Positions 52,226 through 59,630 of a DNA stretch of 64,000 nt are shown here, one piece after another. The stretch's first letter is position 1. Each line of letters starts with the position of its first letter. Both the position numbers and the translations under genes were made by a program. This DNA is from Brevibacterium sp. UCMA 11754 (GTDB taxonomy: Bacteria > Actinomycetota > Actinomycetes > Actinomycetales > Brevibacteriaceae). The notes under the pieces were generated by a model, which did no database searches, was not told where the DNA came from, and saw nothing but the letters and a program-made list of their open reading frames with translations. The stretch covers positions 1 to 64,000 of the forward strand of contig NZ_JACBOT010000023.1 in NCBI RefSeq assembly GCF_021532275.1, given 5' to 3'.

Positions 52226-53116
52226 TCAGGGATCGGCCTGCGTGCCCAGCGCCTCGGCGATGGCCTTGGCCTCGCGACGGAGCAGGGCGACGAGGCGTTC
52301 GACGCGGGGTCCGGTGACGCGGTCGGCGATGCTCGCGATCGACAGGGCCGCGCGGGGGCGGCTGCCGCGGATTCGCAGCGGCACGCCCACGGCCCACGAC
52401 CCCTGGGCGAAGAGGCCGGGATTGTGGACGAAGCCGTCGACTCGGGCCCGGTCGATGATGTCGCGCAGCTGCGTGACCGAGACCTTGGGATACCGTTCGG
52501 CGTAGATCTGCGCATTGGCCTCGAACTGGGCGTCCACCTCGGCGGGGGAGAGTTCGGAGAGAATCGCGAGACTGCCCGCGCCGATGCCCAGCGGGTGGCG
52601 ATCACCCACGGACAGGGCGTTGTTCAGAATCTCGCCGAAGCCCTCCTCGCGGCGGGCGCAGATCGAGTAGCTGCCGGTGCGCAGGGTCAGAAAGGCTGTG
52701 TCCCGGCTCAGCTCGGCCAGGCGCAGCAGGCTCGACTCCGACTCCGTGACCAGCGGATCGACAGATTTCTGAGCAAGCTGGCCGAGGATCTGCGACTGCA
52801 CGCCGAGGCGGTAGCCGCCCTCCTCGAAGCGTTCGACGTACCCCATGGCGATGAGTGCTTGGAGCATTCGGTGGACGCTGGCCTTGGGGCGGCCGCTGAT
52901 CGAGGCGACCTCGGACAGGCTGGCCCCGCTGCTGCGCTCGCCGGCGATGAGCCCGACGAGGTTGAGCAGCGAAAGAGCCCGTTGGATGCTCTGGGCGCCG
53001 GTGCCGGGTTCCAGATCGTCGACGGCATGGGCGACGTTGAATGACGCGGACCGTCGCAGGATCTTCCCGCGTATCTTCGTGCGGTGTTCGTCATTGGGGT
53101 CGGCGCCGTTGTGCAT
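52226..53116 (-). CDS. IclR-family transcriptional regulator
   Basis: 296 residues. A polar N-terminal extension of about 40 residues precedes the winged HTH (QSIQRALSLLNLVGLIAGERSSGASLSEVASISGRPKASVHRMLQALIAMGYVERFEEGGYRLG, about 42-105) and the IclR effector domain (TLRTGSYSICARREEGFGEI, HPLGIGAGSLAILSEL, GFVHNPGLFAQGSWAVGVPLRI). CATAAT about six bases before the ATG and a CCATTATGG palindrome over it suggest a leaderless, self-repressed promoter. Its regulon is not clear: neighbours are a LysR gene (opposite strand) and an SDR gene behind it. Confidence 0.9.
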   Translation of the reverse strand: MHNGADPNDEHRTKIRGKILRRSASFNVAHAVDDLEPGTGAQSIQRALSLLNLVGLIAGERSSGASLSEVASISGRPKASVHRMLQALIAMGYVERFEEGGYRLGVQSQILGQLAQKSVDPLVTESESSLLRLAELSRDTAFLTLRTGSYSICARREEGFGEILNNALSVGDRHPLGIGAGSLAILSELSPAEVDAQFEANAQIYAERYPKVSVTQLRDIIDRARVDGFVHNPGLFAQGSWAVGVPLRIRGSRPRAALSIASIADRVTGPRVERLVALLRREAKAIAEALGTQADP

Positions 53117-53120
53117 ACTT

Positions 53121-53129
53121 CCATTATGG
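53121..53129. promoter_or_regulatory. Palindrome over the iclR -10 region
   Basis: CCAT-T-ATGG lies four bases upstream of the iclR start and overlaps its -10-like CATAAT on the minus strand. Possible autoregulatory site; short, so only suggestive. Confidence 0.35.
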
Positions 53130-53223
53130 TCGTCTTGCGCCCGCTCCCGGTACCCGCCGTATCGGTGCCGGTTGACGGATGCTCATTGGATCGGAGGGCC
53201 GATCCTTACTGTGGGGCCGATCG

Positions 53224-53961
53224 CTACCAGGGCACGGGGCCGTCGCTGTCGGTGAGTGTTCCGGTCGGGCCGTCGCTGGGGATGGTTGCCATCCGGACTG
53301 CTTGGGCGGCTCCCTGCGCTGGGGTGAGCTGGCCGCGGAATCCGTTGAGGTCGGTCGCGACGAATCCCGGGCACACGGCGTTGACTAGGATCTTCTCCGG
53401 GGCCAGTCCTCGCGCGTACTGGATTGTCAGCGAGGTGAGCGCCGTTTTGGAGGGGACATATCCGAGCGCGATCGGATCCGGTTGGTTGAAATCCGAAGTC
53501 AGGGTCAGCGATCCGGCGCTGCTGGAGACGTTGACGATGCGCGGACTCTCGGACAGGCGCAGGAGCGGAAGGAATGCGGTTGTCACAGTGACGACTCCGA
53601 AGACGTTCGTCTCGAAGATGAAGCGGATGTCGTCGACGTTCGCGGAGGCAGGTGACTGTCCTGCGAAGTCCGCGCCCGGCCGTCCACTGATCCCGGCATT
53701 GTTGACCAGCGCATCCAGGCGTCCGAACCTGTCCTTGACGGTGTCGGCCGCCGCAGCAGCCGATGCGGCGTCGGTGACGTCGAGGGTCACCGACGTGACG
53801 TCTCCGCCAGCCGCTCGCAGCTCGGCGGCCGTCTCTTCGCCGTTGGCGGCACTTCTGGTGCCGATCACAACGGTGTGCCCGAGGTCGGCGAGCTGGCGTG
53901 CTATCTCGCGACCGATTCCCTTGTTGCTTCCCGTGACGAGCGCAATCATTGTCTCTGGCAT
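53224..53961 (-). CDS. Short-chain dehydrogenase/reductase (SDR)
   Basis: 245 residues from the ATG at 53961 after AAGGAG; the open frame back to 54036 crosses the operator. Classical SDR: cofactor motif TGSNKGIG (about residue 10), NNAG at about 87, catalytic Ser in VNVSSSAGS, and YVPSK as the YxxxK pair. The Arg in IGTRSAANG after the second strand suggests NADP(H) preference. Length is normal. Divergent from a TetR gene with a strong palindrome between, so it is the likely target. Substrate unknown, probably a carbonyl compound. Confidence 0.92.
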   Translation of the reverse strand: MPETMIALVTGSNKGIGREIARQLADLGHTVVIGTRSAANGEETAAELRAAGGDVTSVTLDVTDAASAAAAADTVKDRFGRLDALVNNAGISGRPGADFAGQSPASANVDDIRFIFETNVFGVVTVTTAFLPLLRLSESPRIVNVSSSAGSLTLTSDFNQPDPIALGYVPSKTALTSLTIQYARGLAPEKILVNAVCPGFVATDLNGFRGQLTPAQGAAQAVRMATIPSDGPTGTLTDSDGPVPW

Positions 53962-54017
53962 GGAGCTCCTTCGGTGGGGCCACCCGAGGGTGGCGAATCT
54001 CGGATAGACTTCAAGGC

Positions 54018-54038
54018 AAGTGGATAACTTGTCCACTT
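54018..54038. promoter_or_regulatory. TetR operator between SDR and TetR genes
   Basis: AAGTGGA-TAACTTG-TCCACTT: perfect 7-bp arms in the 110-base divergent gap. A further half-site TATCCACTT follows at 54056-54064. Its placement suggests control of both genes. Confidence 0.65.
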
Positions 54039-54071
54039 AACTTTACCGGAGAGCCTATCCACTTGGAAGAG

Positions 54072-54659
54072 ATGTCACTGAAATCTTCGTCACCGAGTCC
54101 GAAGCGCTCCGATGCCAAGCGCAATAGGGACAAGATTCTCACTGCGGCGCGAGCAGCGTTCGCAGAATCCGACGGAACCGTGTCGCTGGCCGAGGTGTCG
54201 CGGCGTGCCGGTGTCGGTATGGCCACCCTGTATCGGAATTTCCCAAGTCGCCTCGACCTCCTGGAAGCGCTCTACGCCAATGAGGCCGACATCGCCTTCG
54301 CCCCACCCGAGTCCCTGCCGAGCTCCGATCCGGGGGCAGCATTTCGGACGTGGCTGCGCCAGTTCTACTTATTTGCTGCCGGCAAGAAGCAATTTGCCGC
54401 GGAATTGCTGACTCAGCTCAGCCGAGACAGTCCGATCTTCGATGACACGAAGTCGCGAGTCATCGCTGTGGGCCGACCGCTGTTCGACGCCGCGCTGAGT
54501 GCCCGTCAGCTGCGTGAGGGCGTTCAACTCGAACAGATATTGGAGATGTTGGTCGCGCTTTCGGCCATTGCAGGCGACGCTGAGTATCGTGAAGCGATGC
54601 TCGACGTCGTTCTCGACGGCCTCACTCCCACACCGGAACGCGGAGGCTCTCTCGGCTGA
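54072..54659 (+). CDS. TetR-family transcriptional regulator
   Basis: 195 residues from the ATG at 54072 (GGAAGAG just upstream); a TTG at 54063, nine bases after GGAGAG, is an alternative start. HTH: AKRNRDKILTAARAAFAESDGTVSLAEVSRRAGVGMATLYRNFPSRLDLLEALYANE (about residues 14-70). The rest is a TetR C-terminal domain of a type common in SDR-linked regulators (FRTWLRQFYLFAAGKKQFAAELL). It is divergent from the SDR gene, which it probably represses through the palindrome at 54018-54038. Confidence 0.92.
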   Translation: MSLKSSSPSPKRSDAKRNRDKILTAARAAFAESDGTVSLAEVSRRAGVGMATLYRNFPSRLDLLEALYANEADIAFAPPESLPSSDPGAAFRTWLRQFYLFAAGKKQFAAELLTQLSRDSPIFDDTKSRVIAVGRPLFDAALSARQLREGVQLEQILEMLVALSAIAGDAEYREAMLDVVLDGLTPTPERGGSLG

Positions 54660-54782
54660 CCGTGCCTGGTCAACAGCCCTGGCCTGGTCGGCAGCCCTGA
54701 CCCAGTCAACGGTCTGGACCTGGTCAACTGTCTGGGGAGGGCGCACACTGAAGGCACCGCATCCGCTCTGGGAGGAGCAATC
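54660..54782 (+). other. Gap with degenerate CTGGTCAAC-type direct repeats
   Basis: Between the TetR stop and the next gene, words such as CTGGTCAAC, CTGGTCGG and GTCAACGGTCTGG recur about every 12-20 bases from 54665 to 54735. No gene is visible; the ribosome site GGGAGGAG follows at about 54769. Confidence 0.4.
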
Positions 54783-55364
54783 ATGAGTGCCACATACACC
54801 TTCGATGTGTTCTCGAGCCTCGACGGGTTCGCCTCGGTCAGTCCCGACGGTGATTGGGGAGGCTACTGGGGCAAGCAGGGACCTGAACTCCTCGACCACC
54901 GACTCGAGCTCTACAGCGGACCCAAGCGGCTCGTCCTCGGCGCAACGACGTTCCGCGAGTTCGCCGCCATGCTCGCAAACGCCGAGGACTTTCCTGATGT
55001 TCTCGATCCCTGGGTCAGTGCAATGCGCAATCTGCCGACAACCGTCGTCTCAACCTCGCTGAGCGGACCGCTCGACTGGCCGCATGCCACCGTGGCAGAC
55101 GGTGATGCGCTCGAGGTGGTGGCACAGATGAAAGAGGAGTCTGATGTGCCGATTCGTTCGCACGGAAGTCTGTCTATGAATCGTGCGCTGATGGGCGCCG
55201 GCCTCGTCGACCGGCTGCAGGTGACGATCTATCCGGTGATCACCGGACGCACCGGAACCCAGCCGATCTTCGCCGGATCGCAGGACTTCGATCTCGAACT
55301 CCTTGACCGCACGTCGCTGGGAGGCGGCGTCGAGGAGCTCGTCTACCGGCCGACGCTGCACTGA
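54783..55364 (+). CDS. Dihydrofolate-reductase-fold (RibD C-terminal-like) protein
   Basis: 193 residues; GGAGGAG precedes the ATG. The pattern TFDVFSSLDGFASVS at the N-terminus, LVLGATTFREFAAML, VSTSLSGPLDW and SHGSLSMNRALMGAGLVDRLQVTIYPVITGRTG is that of the widespread RibD_C/DHFR-like family of putative NADPH-dependent reductases. It is not expected to make tetrahydrofolate. It follows the TetR gene on the same strand with 123 bases between, so co-regulation is possible. The substrate is unknown. Confidence 0.88.
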   Translation: MSATYTFDVFSSLDGFASVSPDGDWGGYWGKQGPELLDHRLELYSGPKRLVLGATTFREFAAMLANAEDFPDVLDPWVSAMRNLPTTVVSTSLSGPLDWPHATVADGDALEVVAQMKEESDVPIRSHGSLSMNRALMGAGLVDRLQVTIYPVITGRTGTQPIFAGSQDFDLELLDRTSLGGGVEELVYRPTLH

Positions 55365-55371
55365 CCACGGG

Positions 55372-55485
55372 CACCGTGGACACCGACAGCGGCGCACCGT
55401 GGACACCGACAGCGGCGCACCGTGGACACCGACAGCGGCGCACCGTGGACACCAACAGCGGCGCACCGTGGCTCCAACAGCGGCG
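55372..55485. repeat. Tandem array of about five 22-23-bp units
   Basis: Units of 23 bp (CACCGTGGACACCGACAGCG plus GCG) begin at 55372, 55395, 55418 and 55441 (last with one substitution), followed by a shorter 22-bp variant at 55464-55485. The array begins eight bases after the stop of the upstream gene and fills part of a 300-base gap (55365-55664) with no other gene visible. Confidence 0.9.
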
Positions 55486-55664
55486 CATCGTGGGCGCTGG
55501 ACTCGGACCCGCGGTGGACTGCTGCAGCCGAGCTATCCATGATGTGGAACATCGTCCTGCCCGGGAACGCCCACCTCAGCGAGCGATCGACCTAGAATCG
55601 GATCGGCCCCAACTGGGAGCCGGCCACGACTGGCGCAGGTGGTTCCTGCTGCAGCGACGCGATC

Positions 55665-56495
55665 ATGACGAGGAAAGTGAGTGTGGACAAGGTGGGCGCG
55701 ACGGTCCTTGAACTCAGCGATGTGACCTTCCGACGCGGTGAGACGAAGATCCTCCACGGCATCGATCTGACGATCGGGCAAGGCGAGCATTGGGTCCTCA
55801 TCGGCCCCAACGGAGCCGGGAAGTCGACGATTCTCAGCTTCGCCTCGGCGCAGGTCTTCCCGACCTCCGGAACGGTCGACATCCTCGGGCAGCGCATGGG
55901 GCGAGTCGAGCTCCAGGCTCTGCGCCGCCACATCGGACACGTCAATCCGCGCCACCCTCTGCGCTCGAATCTGTCCGTGCGCGAGGTCGTCCTCACCGGC
56001 CTGACCGGCACGATCGAACGGCCGCTCAGATGGGAGCCCATGCCCGATGAGATCGCCAAGGCCGATGACCTCATCGCCGAGGTGGGGCTGAGCGCCCGTG
56101 CGGACGCGGGTTGGAAAGTGCTGTCCCAGGGGGAGCGGGGACGTGCACTGGTCGCCCGGTCCCTCATCGCCGAGCCCCAGCTCCTCCTCTTCGACGAACC
56201 GACCACCGGCCTCGACGTGGCCGCCCGCGAACAGCTGCTGGAGACCATCGATTCGCTGTCCGTGACCTCGCCGGAGCTCACGACGCTGCTGGTGACCCAC
56301 CATCTCGAGGAGATCCCGGAGTCCACGTCCCACGCGATGCTGATCTCCCACGGGCGGCTCACCGCTGCAGGTGAGATCGCCGAGGTGCTCAGCACCGACC
56401 AGGTCAGCGCGGCCTTCGAGCACCCGATCGACGTCGGTTTCGCCGACGGACGCTGGTCGGCTCGGGCGATCCGGCAACGAGCCGTTGCTGTGTGA
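55665..56495 (+). CDS. Orphan ABC transporter ATP-binding protein (YlmA/ModF-like)
   Basis: 276 residues from the ATG at 55665; a GTG at 55683, six bases after GAGGAAA, is a plausible alternative start. A single ATPase domain: Walker A IGPNGAGKST (about 45), Q-loop near GHVNPRHP, signature LSQGERGRALVARSL, Walker B LLLFDEPTTGLD and H-loop VTHHLEEIPE. No permease or binding protein gene is adjacent. The HVNP..R and LEEIPEST features resemble the stand-alone YlmA-type ATPases of Gram-positive bacteria, sometimes annotated as metal or molybdate transport. The partner is unknown. Confidence 0.88.
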   Translation: MTRKVSVDKVGATVLELSDVTFRRGETKILHGIDLTIGQGEHWVLIGPNGAGKSTILSFASAQVFPTSGTVDILGQRMGRVELQALRRHIGHVNPRHPLRSNLSVREVVLTGLTGTIERPLRWEPMPDEIAKADDLIAEVGLSARADAGWKVLSQGERGRALVARSLIAEPQLLLFDEPTTGLDVAAREQLLETIDSLSVTSPELTTLLVTHHLEEIPESTSHAMLISHGRLTAAGEIAEVLSTDQVSAAFEHPIDVGFADGRWSARAIRQRAVAV

Positions 56496-56551
56496 GCTGC
56501 TCCGTGTCTTGCGTCGTTGCGCGCTCACACCGCGCCGCCTAATCTTGAGAC

Positions 56552-56731
56552 ATGAAGATGAGTACCGTATGGAGCATCGTCGGCGCGATCATCGCGATCA
56601 TCATCGCGTGGTGGGTCGTCAACGTCGCGTTCTCAATCGCGTGGTTCCTCGTCAAAGCGATCATCGCCGTCGTCGTCGCGGCCGCCATCTTCGCGCTGAT
56701 CAAACAGGCCCTCCGGTCCAAGGACAAGTAG
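56552..56731 (+). CDS. Small hydrophobic membrane protein, 59 residues
   Basis: The ORF from the ATG at 56552 encodes MKMSTVWSIVGAIIAIIIAW, a second hydrophobic run (VVNVAFSIAWFLVKAIIAVV, VAAAIFALI) and a basic end (KQALRSKDK). Two or a long paired transmembrane segment are expected. It has a good promoter with no room for a ribosome site: TTGCGC (56517-56522), 17 bases, TAATCT (56540-56545), then six bases to the ATG, indicating a leaderless mRNA. It is in the gap between two oppositely oriented genes. I do not recognise a family; small proteins of this kind often modulate a membrane complex or respond to envelope stress. Confidence 0.7.
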   Translation: MKMSTVWSIVGAIIAIIIAWWVVNVAFSIAWFLVKAIIAVVVAAAIFALIKQALRSKDK

Positions 56732-56803
56732 GGCCAGCACTGACTGACTAGGAGCGCCGGTGCGCCTGAAATGGCGCGCCCGTGCACATGGCTAGCAGAC
56801 TCT

Positions 56804-57814
56804 TCAGAGATCGCCGAGGCTGGTGTTCGCCCCGCACAGAACGATGCAGACCTTCTCATCGGCTGCCGGAACATAGCTTCCGGAGTCGTCGGAACCGTGG
56901 ATTCCCGCCAGCGCCGTTGCCGCCGCATGCTCGACTGCCAGGCGGTGTTCGCCCCACAGATGCCGGCGTGCGGAGATGATCTGTTCGTCATCGACCAGCA
57001 CCGAGGTGACCAGGTCGTTCTGCGCCGCCGCGACAGCCAGGGGAGTGGCCCGCCTGGCGCCCAGCGAATCTGCGGCCACCGAATCGACCGGGACGTCGAC
57101 AGGATTCCCCGCCTCCAAAGCCGCATTCAGCGCCCGACAGCTCTTCGGCTCCACAGCGACGGTGCGCACCCCGTGGAACGTGGCGGCCGTGGCCACACCC
57201 GCGAACAGGCCGCCCCCGCCGACGGAGACGACGACCGTGTCGAGGTCGGGGATCTGCGAGAGGATCTCGGTCATCATCGTGCCGGCACCGGCGGCGATGA
57301 GCGGATGGTCATAGGCATGTGAGGCCAAGGCACCGGATGACTCGACGAATTCCTCGCAGGCCAGGGCCGCCTCGGCAAATTCCGATCCGCTCAGACGCAC
57401 CTCGGCACCGTAGCTGCGCAGGCGCTCGACCTTGACCGCGGGAGCATCGGCAGGCAGGAACACGGCCGCTGGAACCCCGGCGTCCCGCGCAGCCCAGGCG
57501 CAGGCCAGACCCGCGTTGCCGCCCGAGGCGATCGTGACTCCAGCCTCGGGGAACGTACCCTGGGCCAGATGGGCCTGGATGAAGTTCTGCGCCCCGCGGG
57601 CCTTGAAGGTGCCCGTGTACTGCATGAATTCCAAAGCGAAGTGCACGCCCGAACCAGTCGGGTCGCTGCTCGGCGGGGCACTCCACGTCGCGGCCGTGGG
57701 AGTCGGAGCTGCAGGCGCATTCCCGGGCTGAGCGGAGGCCACCGTGACCGGTCGTACCCGTCCGGAGATCCTGGCGGCGGCTGCTTCGATATCGGGATAG
57801 GACAACTGCGTCAT
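56804..57814 (-). CDS. Threonine/serine dehydratase-like PLP enzyme
   Basis: 336 residues; GGAGACACCG precedes the ATG. Fold-type II PLP enzyme: PLP Lys in YTGTFKARGAQNFI, the ASGGNAGLACAWAA loop, the Gly-rich phosphate loop VVSVGGGGLFAG and a terminal CGANTSLGDL, as in threonine/serine ammonia-lyases and related racemases. There is no ACT regulatory domain, so it is of the catabolic or short type. A Pro/Ala-rich stretch at about 30-50 is an insertion relative to most relatives. It would deaminate Thr or Ser, or racemise a hydroxy-amino acid. Confidence 0.88.
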   Translation of the reverse strand: MTQLSYPDIEAAAARISGRVRPVTVASAQPGNAPAAPTPTAATWSAPPSSDPTGSGVHFALEFMQYTGTFKARGAQNFIQAHLAQGTFPEAGVTIASGGNAGLACAWAARDAGVPAAVFLPADAPAVKVERLRSYGAEVRLSGSEFAEAALACEEFVESSGALASHAYDHPLIAAGAGTMMTEILSQIPDLDTVVVSVGGGGLFAGVATAATFHGVRTVAVEPKSCRALNAALEAGNPVDVPVDSVAADSLGARRATPLAVAAAQNDLVTSVLVDDEQIISARRHLWGEHRLAVEHAAATALAGIHGSDDSGSYVPAADEKVCIVLCGANTSLGDL

Positions 57815-57863
57815 CGGTGTCTCCTCGAATTGTGCACTCTCAGTTGTTGAGAATGGACAGGTT

Positions 57864-57921
57864 GATCACCTTTGATGCAACGAGCCAGTCTGCAGACTGG
57901 CCTGCTGCACCAAAAGTGATC
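57864..57921. repeat. Nested inverted repeat after the MHS transporter gene
   Basis: The outer arms 57864-57879 and 57906-57921 pair at 14 of 16 positions. The centre CCAGTCTGCAGACTGG (57885-57900) is itself a perfect 16-bp palindrome. It follows the transporter stop (57953, minus strand) and precedes the dehydratase gene, so a terminator is likely, though no T-run is seen. Confidence 0.6.
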
Positions 57922-57952
57922 GGTTCCGACTCCACCCTACGGGCATGCGCGT

Positions 57953-59305
57953 TCAGTTCGTGAGCTTGACGACGCCCAGAGGCGCGCCCTTGGGCTCCTT
58001 GACCAGGCTGACGGCGACCAGCGAGATGATGCAGACGATGATCATGTAGGCCGCGATCGACAGTGATGAGTCCGTGCGTGCCAGCAGGGTCTCGGCGATC
58101 GTCGGGGCAAAGGCGCCGCCGAGGATCGCGCCCAGGGCGTAGCCGATGGACACGCCGGAGTAGCGGACCTGCGGTGGGAACATCTCCGCATACATCGCCG
58201 ACATCGGACCATAGGACAGGCCCATGCCGACGGTAAGGATGAAGATGCCGATGCCGTACATCCAAATGTTGGCCTGATCGATCATGATGAACGTCGGTAC
58301 CAGCCACAGAATGAGGAGGATGTAGCCGATCTGGAAGGTGCGCACGCGACCCAGCTTGTCCGACAGCGCCCCGCCCCACATGGTGAAGACCAGCCAGCCG
58401 AAGCTGGCCAAGGTGGTGGCCAAGAGGACGGGAGCTCGGTCGAGGCCGACGCTGCCGCCTTGGTCCAGTGGCCGGGAGGCGTAGGCGGCGAAGAACGCGA
58501 TGATCATGTAGCCCACGGCGTTGTTGCCGATGAAGATGAGGGCGGAGAGGACGACTTCCTTCGTGTTCTTCCGAAACAGTGTCGACAGCGGAGCCGAGGA
58601 CTCGGCCCGGCGTTCGGCGAGTTCCGTGAAGACGGGGGACTCCTCGACTTGGCGGCGAATGTAGTAGCCGACAAGGACGAGGACGACGGAGAACAGGAAC
58701 GGGATTCTCCAGCCGAAGCTCGCGAACTGTTCGGGGGTGAGCACGGTGGTGAGGATCCAGATAACGCCGGTGGCGAGGATCATGCCCACGGGCACACCGA
58801 TCTGCGGGTAGGCACCGAAGAGCCCGCGCTTATTCACCGGCGCGTGCTCGACCGAGAGCAGTGCGGCACCGCCCCATTCGCCGCCGGCAGAGAAGCCCTG
58901 CAGGATCCGCAGCAGCGTCAGCAGGATGGGTGCTCCGATTCCGATGGCCGCATAGTTCGGCAGCAGCCCGATGAGCGAGGTCGCGGCACCCATGAGGATG
59001 AGCGTGAGGACGAGCATCTTCTTGCGTCCGATGCGGTCGCCGAGGTGGCCGGCGATGATCGCGCCCAGTGGCCTGAACAGGAAGGAGATCCCGAGAGAGG
59101 CCCAGGCCATGATCTGCCCGAGCGCCGGGTTGTCCGACGCCAGGGGCCCGAAGTACTGGACCGAGAGGATGAGCCCCGCGGCCTGTGCGTAGATGAAGAA
59201 GTCATACCACTCGATGGTGGTGCCGACGAGCGTTCCGGCCAGAACCTTGCGTTCCTCGCGAGTGATCGAGGCGGGAGCTGCGGCCGCGGGTGAAGATGTG
59301 GACAT
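57953..59305 (-). CDS. MFS transporter, metabolite:H+ symporter (MHS) family
   Basis: 450 residues, 12 helices. LAGTLVGTTIEWYDFFIYAQAAGLIL is the MHS helix-1 signature; the basic loop GHLGDRIGRKKMLVLTLILMGAATSLIGLLPNY and RILQGFSAGGEWGGAALLSVEHAP follow, as in the shikimate/proline-betaine/alpha-ketoglutarate permease group. It imports a small anion or zwitterion with protons. Divergent from paaZ; its promoter (GTGACA-17-TATGAT on the minus strand) and a palindrome at 59397 are listed separately. An aromatic acid such as phenylacetate is possible by context only. Confidence 0.9.
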   Translation of the reverse strand: MSTSSPAAAAPASITREERKVLAGTLVGTTIEWYDFFIYAQAAGLILSVQYFGPLASDNPALGQIMAWASLGISFLFRPLGAIIAGHLGDRIGRKKMLVLTLILMGAATSLIGLLPNYAAIGIGAPILLTLLRILQGFSAGGEWGGAALLSVEHAPVNKRGLFGAYPQIGVPVGMILATGVIWILTTVLTPEQFASFGWRIPFLFSVVLVLVGYYIRRQVEESPVFTELAERRAESSAPLSTLFRKNTKEVVLSALIFIGNNAVGYMIIAFFAAYASRPLDQGGSVGLDRAPVLLATTLASFGWLVFTMWGGALSDKLGRVRTFQIGYILLILWLVPTFIMIDQANIWMYGIGIFILTVGMGLSYGPMSAMYAEMFPPQVRYSGVSIGYALGAILGGAFAPTIAETLLARTDSSLSIAAYMIIVCIISLVAVSLVKEPKGAPLGVVKLTN

Positions 59306-59396
59306 GAGAGAACTTTCCCTGGGTGATGTGCCGGGTTGTGCGCTGCGAAGCGGCGGTCCTCGACTCTGAGTGATCGCCGACGCTTCCGCGCGAGTG

Positions 59397-59410
59397 ACTG
59401 AATGGTCAGT
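59397..59410. promoter_or_regulatory. Palindrome downstream of the MHS transporter promoter
   Basis: ACTGA-ATGG-TCAGT lies about 5-18 bases after the predicted minus-strand transcription start. It is a plausible repressor site, and may be read by the same TetR-type protein as the paaZ site (ACTGACC half on the minus strand). Confidence 0.45.
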
Positions 59411-59421
59411 AATTGTTCTCG

Positions 59422-59450
59422 ATCATAGTGCAGGTGGTGATCGGTGTCAC
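59422..59450 (-). promoter_or_regulatory. Promoter of the MHS transporter gene
   Basis: On the minus strand GTGACA (59450-59445), 17-base spacer, TATGAT (59427-59422). This gives a leader of about 110 bases before the start at 59305. Confidence 0.6.
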
Positions 59451-59534
59451 TTGCCCATCTCGCACCCTGCCTGTGTGAGCGGCGGCAGGGGCGGGTGGAG
59501 GTGACTGGGCGGGTCAGGCGAAGACGGCCACGCA

Positions 59535-59563
59535 ATGACAATAACCGACCGATTGGTTAGTAT
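59535..59563 (+). promoter_or_regulatory. paaZ promoter with PaaR-type operator in the spacer
   Basis: ATGACA (59535-59540), 17 bases, TAGTAT (59558-59563). The span 59540-59561 fits the pattern ACTNACCGNNCGNNCGGTNAGT that I recall for actinobacterial PaaR, with two mismatches. Bound regulator would cover the spacer and -10. Confidence 0.6.
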
Positions 59564-59630
59564 TACAGTCAGGAATCGGCAGCGGTGCCGACGTCGGCCG
59601 CCGTGCAATCGTTGAACAGGGAGAGCAGAC

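Larger units (their letters stand above)
59306..59630. other. Divergent regulatory region of MHS transporter and paaZ
   Basis: A 325-base region without a gene. It contains a minus-strand promoter and operator (59397-59450) and a plus-strand promoter and operator (59535-59563), described separately, plus the ribosome site GGGAGAG just before paaZ. Nothing else stands out. Confidence 0.6.

Noticed and set aside
55372..55485. CRISPR array
   Set aside because: Units are head-to-tail identical repeats of 23 bp with no unique spacers and no cas genes nearby.
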